Source: Bipolaris cookei | Lineage: Eukaryota; Ascomycota; Dothideomycetes; Pleosporales; Pleosporaceae | NCBI GenBank assembly: GCA_002286855.1 | Contig: NRSV01000001.1 | Coordinates: 968,276-1,032,275 of the forward strand | Length of the DNA: 64,000 bases | Direction of reading: 5' to 3' | Part shown: piece by piece, positions 56,990-64,000 of the stretch | Numbering within the stretch: the stretch's first letter is position 1 | How the letters are laid out: every line of letters starts with the position of its first letter | Notes under the pieces: generated by a model | The model's input: only the letters and a program-made list of their open reading frames with translations | Databases searched by the model: none | Told to the model about the DNA's origin: nothing | Position numbers and translations under genes: made by a program

Positions 56990-58306
56990 CTATTCCCAAT
57001 CTAGATAATCCTCCGGTAGCTCTGGCTCTGGCTTCCTAAGCCGCCTACCCTCCTTGTACTCGTTGCCGCCTTCGAGCTCAATAATCTGTTTAATGTGACA
57101 TGGAATTCACTCAATCCAACCCTGTATCTTCTCCTGAGATAGGTCTCTCGAGCACTGCTCCCATACCTGTATTCCCTCTGCTCTATTCTTAGGCGCCCCC
57201 TTCTTAGTAGTAGCTCTTTTCATCCATGGCCAGCAAGGCTCAATCGCATTCAAGTCAGGCGAGTTCCCACACCAGAGGATCTTCTCAACGTCATGAAGAC
57301 TATAAATATAGCGTTGTACATGGTGGTCGTGAGAAGGCGCCTTATCTTCCTGGATAACTGTTCTAGGCCGATTAGCCTTACATTCTTTTGCGAAAGGAAC
57401 AAGCTTTGGTAGAAGGATAGTTGTCTGGTATCGATACCAGTCAATTCCTGAGCCACTACGTCGGCTAAGCTTTCCTGTCTTCTTATTCCATTTCCACTTC
57501 GGCTGCGGGCCAGGCTTATTCCGGAGGTTAAGACGGCGTATACCATTTTCAAGTTCTCACTCAGCCTTGTTAATAGGTTCAAGCTTCTTGTTTAGTTCGT
57601 CAATCCAAGCAGTAGCAGCCTCTTTCTCTTTCTTTGTTTCTGGCGTCCAGCAGTGGCAGGGGCCCTTCTTATCGTATGAAAAACAACCCCAAAACATAAA
57701 CTCAGAATAGCCTTTCCATCTCTCACGTATACAGCTCCGTACGAAGGTCTCATCTGCCCTTCTCCATATCCGGTATCCACTACGTCTATGGTTAAGGACA
57801 ACGGAGGTTTCGTCTGACCAGATAACGTTCTTCCAGTCCTCAAGCGTCCAGTCTGCGTGCTCTAAGCACCACCTATATCGTTCTTCCCTCATCTTCTTCG
57901 TCAACCCAGGCTTCCTCGTCAGCTTGGTCTTCCTGAAGCCTTCCTCTTTTAAGACTCGCCTGACTGCAGATGCTGAGACATTGAATCCTTGTTGGCTTAG
58001 TAGGCTAGCAATGTCAGTACAAGACTTCTCTCGCCCATATCGATCAGTGCGTACGGTATCTACTACTTGCTGAAAGACTGTAGAACGCTTGGATGGCCGC
58101 CCAGATCGATGGGCGTCTTCAAGATGCTTATCTTCAAGCTGTAGTGGCCGGAGGCCTGGATCAAAGCCTCGCTCAATTGCTCGCGCGTAGATAGAGTTAA
58201 TCGTACGCTTCTCAATCCCAGTAAGTCCAGTAATCTCATGGTTTGGCTTGCCTATAGCCTTAAGGACTACAATTGCAGCACGAGTAGAACTATCGTGATA
58301 AACCAT
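56990..58306 (-). pseudogene. Tc1/mariner DD34E transposase with two nonsense codons
   Basis: 438-codon frame starting MVYHDSSTRAAIVVL. A paired HTH region (HEITGLTGIEKRTINSIYARA; SASAVRRVLKEEGFRK) is followed by the DDE domain: NVIWSDETSV (first Asp), VIQEDKAPSHDHH (second Asp), and GNSPDLNAIEPCW (Glu after 34 intervening residues). In-frame TGA codons lie at 57557-57559 (where Trp or Arg would be expected) and 57107-57109 (where Arg is expected). Otherwise the frame runs to TAG at 56990. Both nonsense codons are explained by one transition each (TGG or CGA to TGA). An open frame extends upstream beyond the inverted repeat but is not part of the gene. It could be mobilised only by another copy's transposase. 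Confidence 0.93.
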
Positions 58307-58439
58307 AGTTAGTAATAGTACTAAAACTAAGAAATAGAATAGTAAGTAGCTGTAGAGAGCAATATTTGAAGTTGAGAACGAGCTACGTAGGCCCGGAGAT
58401 GATTCCCGATTAGAAATAGTGCATCTACTCCTGCTTGGC

Positions 58440-58472
58440 AAGGTGGGCAAAGACTTTTGACGGGCACCTCCG
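58440..58472 (-). repeat. Right terminal inverted repeat of the Tc1/mariner element
   Basis: On the minus strand it starts CGGAGGTGCCCGTCA and continues AAGTCTTTGCC, then CACCTT; it matches the left repeat apart from four transitions. Confidence 0.9.
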
Positions 58473-58990
58473 TATATAGTATACAGATATTTAAAGGATA
58501 ATGTTGAATGGGCTCTGTAGCTAGCTAGCATAAGCATGAACCGGGTGCAAACAGCAAGGTACGAAGCATGTGCGCGCGGGCTAAAGAGGGTTTGCACGAA
58601 TGCAGAAGGGTTGCCAAAAAGACAGGTGTGTGTAAAAGTTCTTGTTATTATTCTTCTTATTGCCTATCTACGTGTGTACAAGGTTCTCTTATGCTCTCTG
58701 CTTTGGTCCTATTGTGGGGGTTGCCCACTGCTGTGTGCGGGGTAGAGCTTCCGAGCTATCCGATCGTTGTCACCTTAATTATACGACTAGATAACGTATT
58801 ACACGGGTTCGCACATCACTTTTTGCCAAGACCCCTACCAAAATGCACACTCCACTTTGATTCTACTCCAATAATAACTTGTAGGATTGTTACAAGTAAC
58901 AAGGATGATTTTTCTCCTTGAAGATGGGACGAGGAACTAAAGGCTAACTGGCGTTCTCTCGGTCAATCGGTGAAACTGGTAAACCCAGAC

Positions 58991-59054
58991 CAAGCGGGTC
59001 TCATGTTATTATTGTTATTATTATTATTTTGGTTTAACGTCAAGCGGGTCTCAT
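58991..59054 (+). repeat. Direct repeat flanking an ATT-rich run
   Basis: CAAGCGGGTCTCAT occurs at 58991-59004 and 59041-59054, separated by 36 bases that are mostly TTATTATTG-type sequence. Confidence 0.75.
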
Positions 59055-59393
59055 AGTTAGTACTGTTCGGAGCTGGGCAATCTTATCTCCGACTTCATCG
59101 GTCGACCGAGAGAGCGTCCACGTCAGAAGGTATTAATCATCGCGAGGGCGACAGATTATGTAACTTGACTTTCGCACCAAGAAGTGGCAGTAGTATGTAG
59201 TATCCCGCTAAATGAAGAGGGATGCCATAAATGATATGGGGACGCCATGGTCCTTCCAAACCTCCCGCTCGGGAGATTGCTCTTCCACGGGAATTGTTAG
59301 AGAGGACCAGGATATGAAGCTAACAAGGATGTGAGGGATGGATAGATTTCATTGTTTACTACTCTTGTTGGGGTCAAGTCTCATAGCTTCTTA

Positions 59394-59420
59394 TTCTTCT
59401 TCTTCTTCTTCTTCTTCTTC
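59394..59420 (+). repeat. TTC microsatellite
   Basis: About eight TTC units within the repeat island. Confidence 0.8.
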
Positions 59421-60076
59421 TACAGATTGATGACTTGCTTAGTTGTTCCTATTAGCCATTGATAGAATTTGGTTGTTTTGCCCTGCGGTCAAAATTCCTA
59501 GTATAATAACTCTCTTTTCCACTGAATCCCTAAAAGATTGTGCAGACTAATACCGCGAGAAAATACTATCTTCGCCCGAACCTGAACTGAGGCTAGGAGT
59601 AGAGAAGTATAGCCTGACTCTATATAATGTTATCTGAAGGGCGTTTATTATCTTATTATACTTTATATATTGCAGCAATTGCGTCGAATACCTGGCTATT
59701 AGGGGCTTCTTAATTACTTGCGAAGCTACCTTGATTCTCCCTTCCTTTAGGAGTGATTCAAGTTTAGATAGGCAGTAGACTTTAAGGCTCAAAAGTTAGA
59801 GAGCCTAATATTTTGTTAGATTGTACCACCCGCTATGTACCTACTTACGTGTAGCTGACTGTGTTGCTTGTGATAGGACGCGTTGGGTCATTATCAGGGA
59901 TTGACTTCGTTTTTAGTAGTCGATCAACACGACGTTACTCAAAAAGTCGTCCGGCTTAATCTTATCCGATCTTTAGGTGTGTATGCAGCAAAAGTTCTAC
60001 ATGGTGTATAGATTACTCACATCTCCACAAGGCTGGAAGACCCTAGAACTAAAATTCCTCATCCACCATTTAGTCT

Positions 60077-60110
60077 CCCGCGTCTCCTCCCGCGTCTCCT
60101 CCCGCGTCTT
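60077..60110 (+). repeat. Short tandem repeat, CCCGCGTCTCCT unit
   Basis: Three near-identical 12-bp units (CCCGCGTCTCCT twice, then CCCGCGTCTTGG). Confidence 0.8.
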
Positions 60111-60199
60111 GGCCCAGAAATCTCAAACAATGTAGAATGGGTCGATATAGCCGTAACCTACACTGCAACTCCCTAACAGTAATCTATCAATTACGCAGC

Positions 60200-60873
60200 T
60201 GATATCCAATCTTTCGGCCTATTACGCCATGGTGGATGCTCGCACTTCGCGTATGCAGGCAACAAGTTGCCAAGTCGCGCGAAATCATTGATCCACTCGT
60301 TCAGAAACGGCTGCAGAGAAACGCTAATGGCAATGCTACCGAAAAAAAAACTGCTGATATGATCAGCTGGATCGACGACAAGGCTATGGCGAGATAGTAT
60401 CAATTCTCTCGAAACACGGCTGGAAAAAGACGTCAGCGTTGATGAAGCTAGTCGATAGCGCTATGAAAGAATCGCAGCGCTTAAATAAAGTTGACTAATT
60501 GTAAGTTCTAGTCTACAACTTGAACTAATGTATATCTAACAGTTTTACAGTCGGAATGCAACGCGTGGTTCTGTCCAATGTAATACTGTCCAACAGTGTA
60601 GTTATCTCTAAAGGCTACAAACTTGCTGTCGAACACAGACTCTACGACCCCACTCTCTACCCTAATAGCGAGCATTTTGAAGTAAATCGGCTTCTTGAGC
60701 TCCGCGATAGTGATCAGAGTAGGTGGCATTTCGTCACTGGGTTGCCTGAACATCTGGGGTTCGGATACGGAAAGCATGCTTGCCCAGAACACTTTTTCGC
60801 CAGCAATGAGATCAAGATTGTTATAATCTACTTGCCTATTAATTGTGATTGGAACTTTACTGAGGAAGGATGA
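60200..60873 (+). pseudogene. Cytochrome P450 pseudogene, internally deleted
   Basis: Pieces of a fungal P450 can be read in order. First come IQSFGLL, IIDPLVQKRLQRNANGNATEKK and TADMISWIDDKAMAR. A TAG-containing junction then leads straight to ILSKHGWKKTSALMK and VDSAMKESQRLN, with the ExxR-helix region altered and the I-helix and neighbouring ~60 residues missing. A 50-bp intron with GTAAGT and TTACAG (60501-60550) is kept at the position expected before GMQRVVL. The last exon (60551-60873) has KGYKLAVEHRLYDPTLYPNSEHF and a heme-binding loop FGYGKHACPEHFF. The usual Gly-Arg after Cys-Pro is Glu-His, both explained by G-to-A change. The enzyme cannot be functional. The N-terminal third is not visible. 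Confidence 0.85.
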
Positions 60874-61019
60874 TTACTAACTCCTTTTGCTGGGGTGAGT
60901 ATCTTTTTAATGAAAACCAAACGGTTATGGTGAAGAGTAGGCTCGAGGAGATTGATCTGGGTTGCCTTTAAACTGTATAATTGTATGGTAGAAGAGAGAG
61001 AAAAATGTTAGAGAGTAAA

Positions 61020-61700
61020 GTAGCTAGCAATAGGGAGTACAATCAATAGCTTTAGTGGCTAGCTGCAGCGTGCTCAAAATTGTCCCAAGGCTGTGTCGTC
61101 CGGATAGATTGGCGAAGATGCGGCTCCGGGAGTTCTTGTACTTACTGCAGTGCAGGAGGAAGTAGGCGACAGTTTGCCACCTCTCTCCACAACCGCCGCG
61201 GGAACTGGTTTTAACGGTCGGGCCACATCGACTGAAGAGGAATTCATTGAGGCCTATCTTCTCGGTTCGCAGCTGCACTAGCAGCGCGCCTTCCTTTTTG
61301 CTGAGCTGCAGCACTTTCTTGGTGGGCGTCGACGTGTGCTTGTATATCACGCTGCCTTTCCGGTTTTCCTTCTATGCGCTGATTTAAACCCTTTCTTCTA
61401 GTGTCTTGCACCGCCTTCTGGGCACTGGTCTAAGTGGGTACAGCTGCAAAGGCGGTGTAGGATGTCGATAGGATGTCTGGCCTCATGTGTACAGACAATG
61501 TTTACTGTGTGAGTGGGTATACCGCTACCGTCGGTGTAGATGCTAAGGCTGTTGTCGGCTGCGCATCCTGCATCGTGGCGATCTCATGCCTTGTCTGCGT
61601 TGCCGGCGATTCAAGTATGTGGCCCTCACTACTATGGAGGCGTGATGAATGGCGTGGTATGCTCTTGCTTGTCTAGATTACGCACTTGCTTGCTCCTCAG
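61020..61700 (-). mobile_element. LINE (Tad-like) ORF2 relic: RNase H and C-terminal part
   Basis: On the minus strand, decayed sequence reads TTPFITPP, then the RNase H motif LSIYTDGSGI near 61515-61545. Further on come LLVQLRTEKIGLNEFLFSR and a zinc-knuckle-like GGCGERWQTVAYFLLHCSKY (61024-61310). This order is characteristic of the end of fungal non-LTR retrotransposon ORF2. There are several stops and frameshifts, and the reverse transcriptase part is missing. Confidence 0.8.
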
Positions 61701-63161
61701 TGCTTCGTAGACTTTCTGCCAAGGACTATTGTCTGCGGGTTGTTATAATCTCTATAATGGATCGAAGGGATAGTGGTGGCCTTGTGAATTGTGAGGCTTA
61801 TTGTTAAAATAAAGCAGGTGTCTTAACATATCCAGGAGGAAGATATCTACACCACTGTAAATTCTACGTTAGAAGGCATGTACTGACTTAAATCGACCCT
61901 AGTATATACCTGATTAGACAAATATATCTTCTATGGTGTCTGCAGACCACGATACTGCTGTGGAGTTAAAGTGCCTGCAATTTTGTCTATTATGGAGGTT
62001 GTTCCGTTGCAAAGGGATGTAAGTACTGTATGTCAGCTATGCGAAGAGCTTATCTATGATAGATAAAGCGCGCTTTTCAGTATGATGGGATATATAATAG
62101 ATATCTGCCTTGTTCACATCAACGTCTACTACGCTGCGCCTCAACGTCGCCTTGTAGTATATGTAAGTATACTTATGTAGAGCATTTCCACAAGGGGGCA
62201 GGGTGGGCCTAATGGTGGACTAAGCCCGATATGCTCAAGGGTCCCTAGTCTTGATCGCGACCAACGGTTTCACCAGGTAGTGTGCATCTTTGAAATCAGG
62301 CCACCTATGAGAGGGCAGCATGGGGAGATGATGATGTGGTGTGGTGATGCACTTTCAGCCGCACGAGTGTGGGAATACTACGTAGCGATGCAGCGTCCGA
62401 AATTGGAATAATCTGGCAGCAAAAATAAAGAATGATTTTCGTGCTGGGACAAGGCCGCACGGAGCGGCTAGTCGCAACGCACTGGACTGTCTTCAACGAC
62501 CTGAGCAGCAAGAGAGACGCATGCGCAAGATCGTCATAATGGCCTTGACTGATGTGGACGAAAAAAGGTGTTGGCAAGAATGCAATATGAAAGTGCATGA
62601 GGAATGACCTCGGACAATAATTGGGATGCGGAGCCTGAATGTTATATTTAGCGTGTCTATCGCCCATTAGCGCGGCGGGCGGCCCCCTTTGGCTTAGTTT
62701 GCCTCCGCCGTCCGCTTGCTGATGCTGCTGCTGCCACCGCGCGCAAAGACCAACCAAGCCCGGCTCTCCTTTCATCAGCCTTGAATCATCGACAAACTCT
62801 CTTTCTTTCCCTCTCGCCGTCCCGCCTCACCCTCGTTCCCACCCACGCCTCCCGCAGCCTCTCCGTCAGGAATTCTAACCTTCGCCAGTCACTCGTTTCA
62901 GCGGACGAAGGAGTACCCTCTTCACGGCTTGTGTAATCCCTTTTTACCCTGGCGTCGCACCTGCATCGGCCCTAGTTGTTGACACCACTCCCGCCCCCCC
63001 CAATACTTGCACTACCACCCACTCGGTCCTCGACAGCCTTTCGCCCGCCCCTCTGCGCCTTCACCCGCTGAATTTCTACGCGACCTGTCTGCAGCACTTA
63101 GAAGCTCGAGGAAGGGACAATATAATCACTTTTAGCTTTTGGCATTGATTTCTTGGCAAAC
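61701..63161. other. Intergenic region, repeat island / secreted protein promoter
   Basis: About 1.5 kb. From 61701 to about 62250 it is AT-rich and probably decayed repeat DNA. From about 62760 it is a CT-rich leader typical of fungal promoters. No gene supported. Confidence 0.5.
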
Positions 63162-64000
63162 ATGAGACCAGCTCGGATTCTTGCGGCCGTTGTGGCCATG
63201 TCGTCAGTTACGCATGCTATTTCAGATGCTTTTGACAACATCCACGGTCTGGCTGACGTCAAAGAGGTGCTTTTTGGACGACAAGACAGTAAGTTTTTAC
63301 CCAAATGAAATCAGGTGGTCTCCTGCCATGGATACTAATGGCATGACCTGTAGACAACAACAACAACAATAACAACAACGACAACGACAACAAGTCAGAT
63401 GCTCCAGCAAGCACACCAGCCCCCAAGCCTACGGGTGATAGCAACAACAACAACAACAACAATAACAACAACAACAACAATAACAACAACAACAACAACA
63501 ATAATAATAGCAATGACAACAACGACAACAAGACTGAATCCGACCCCAAGGAGACCGGAACCCCCACAGACAAAGCATCGGGCAGCAAGACAACCAAGAA
63601 GCCAACGAAGTCCACAACCTTCGACCCCCGACTCCCCGCCGGTGGTATCACCATGGTCACCCCAGACGCTCTTGCTGGTTCACAATACTACAAGGTCGGC
63701 GACTACATAACATTCGCTTGGAACTACACCTCCCTCTCTGTCACCCCCACTGCCATCGACGTCCTTGCTTCCTGTACCGCCAACCAAGCCACATACACCA
63801 TCGCTGTCAACATGTCTGCCGCCGAGACACAGGTGGTATGGAACACCAAGGAGACCCCAGAGGGCCAGGCACCCTTCTTGACCGAGAACTACAAGCTCCT
63901 CATCTACGACTCTAACTCGACTGTCACGGCACCACCTCGGGCTGGTTACTTGGGTGCTTACAGCGGTTTCACCTTTGGCATGTACCTGCCCCAGCCATAC
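63162..64000 (+). CDS. Secreted protein with poly-Asn tract, 3' part missing
   Basis: Exon 1 (63162-63288) encodes a signal peptide (MRPARILAAVVAMSSVTHA) and ends VLFGRQD. After a 65-bp intron (63289-63353; GTAAGT...CTGTAG) exon 2 begins with eight Asn, then a second run of over 20 Asn, encoded mainly by AAC with some AAT. A Lys/Thr-rich linker (KTTKKPTKSTTFDP) leads to a conserved-looking domain: LPAGGITMVTPD, YYKVGDYITFAWNYTSLSVTP and TYTIAVNMSAAETQVVWNT. I associate this with the fungal DUF7137-type surface proteins, but that label is uncertain. The window ends inside the frame after 258 codons; a C-terminal GPI or membrane anchor may follow. Confidence 0.82.
63354..63520 (+). repeat. AAC trinucleotide repeat encoding poly-asparagine
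   Basis: Two AAC-rich arrays separated by a non-repetitive stretch at about 63393-63440, all in frame. AAT and GAC interruptions are present. Length variation would change the protein without breaking the frame. Confidence 0.9.

Larger units (their letters stand above)
56937..58472 (-). mobile_element. Tc1/mariner transposon, structurally complete, coding region inactivated
   Basis: 1536-bp element bounded by ~33-bp terminal inverted repeats beginning CGGAGGTGCC and flanked by the TA target duplication (56935-56936 and 58473-58474). It holds one transposase frame on the minus strand, interrupted by two TGA codons. Confidence 0.92.
58473..60199. other. Repeat-island spacer with simple repeats, no gene
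   Basis: About 1.7 kb. Contains a 14-bp direct repeat (58991-59004 and 59041-59054) around an ATT-rich run, a TTC microsatellite at about 59394-59420, an AT-rich open stretch at 59547-59792 (minus) that I cannot assign, and a GTCTCCTCCCGC-type tandem at about 60077-60110. Confidence 0.5.

Noticed and set aside
58307..58597. Upstream extension of the Tc1 transposase frame
   Set aside because: The extension crosses the inverted repeat and TA duplication, so it cannot belong to the element's gene.
59547..59792. AT-rich minus-strand open frame in the repeat island as a gene
   Set aside because: No domain recognised, very AT-rich, and surrounded by decayed repeats; most likely repeat debris of unknown origin.
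63259..63660. Antisense poly-leucine open frame
   Set aside because: Reverse reading of the AAC repeats that encode poly-Asn in a gene with a signal peptide and conserved domain.
1..64000. tRNA, 5S rRNA or CRISPR-like arrays
   Set aside because: Reading for B-box-like GGTTCGANTCC motifs and spaced repeats gave nothing convincing; tRNAscan-SE or Infernal would settle it.

Overview
This is nuclear DNA of a filamentous ascomycete. The evidence is short spliceosomal introns (mostly 45-125 bp, GT-AG with CTAAC/CTGAC-like branch sites), gene families typical of Pezizomycotina, fungal Tc1/mariner and Fot1/pogo transposons with C-to-T type decay, and a Tad-like LINE relic. The protein sequences look most like Dothideomycetes, order Pleosporales; that placement is my inference and was not tested by a search.

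Layout. 0-4 kb: DNA polymerase alpha catalytic subunit (POL1, cut by the left edge) head-to-head with the oligoribonuclease gene REX2. 3.9-6 kb: a broken Fot1/pogo transposon. 7.3-8.2 kb: a secreted rhamnogalacturonan acetylesterase. 9.0-10.2 kb: a KapC-type bZIP factor, divergent from a pterin-carbinolamine dehydratase-like gene (11.05-11.65 kb). 13.1-15.5 kb: ARP8 (INO80 complex). 16.3-17.3 kb: a Ser/Thr-rich, probably GPI-anchored protein. 18.5-21.9 kb: a large DUF1765/UPF0592 protein. 24.2-26.2 kb: ATP14 (ATP synthase subunit h) divergent from TFIIB. 27.2-28.3 kb: a 2EXR/F-box-like protein. 30.0-33.1 kb: DEF1 (RNA polymerase II degradation factor), divergent from an unknown protein. 35.3-36.3 kb: an aldo-keto reductase. 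37.7-39.2 kb: a HAD hydrolase with strong codon bias. 39.5-40.8 kb: an unknown gene with an unresolved 5' end. 41.55-41.93 kb: RPS28. 42.5-43.6 kb: a PL3-like pectate lyase whose last splice site looks broken. 44.4-45.6 kb: an extended SDR reductase. 46.7-48.1 kb: a sarcosine/fructosyl-amine/saccharopine-type FAD oxidase, divergent from the OMS1-like methyltransferase (48.4-49.5 kb). 52.0-53.2 kb: a GDS1-like winged-helix protein. 54.8-56.8 kb: a DUF2235 hydrolase with SR-rich tails. 56.9-61.7 kb: a small repeat island with one structurally complete but nonsense-mutated Tc1/mariner element, a cytochrome P450 pseudogene and a LINE RNase-H relic. 63.2 kb to the right edge: a secreted protein with a poly-asparagine tract.

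Most genes are housekeeping (replication, RNA turnover, transcription, chromatin, translation, mitochondria) and stand singly or in divergent pairs sharing 240-430 bp promoters (POL1/REX2, ATP14/TFIIB, FAD oxidase/OMS1, DEF1/unknown). Two or three encode secreted plant-cell-wall enzymes or surface proteins. There is no biosynthetic cluster and no defence-like operon.

I did not find a clear new multi-gene system. The best leads are a DEF1 intron that stays open for 54 codons and could produce a truncated isoform, a GC-AG intron in TFIIB, a 48-bp stop-free intron in the DUF1765 gene, the pectate lyase splice defect, and the decayed mobile-element island. Exon boundaries were read by eye from splice motifs and checked for reading-frame consistency; no transcript data were used.
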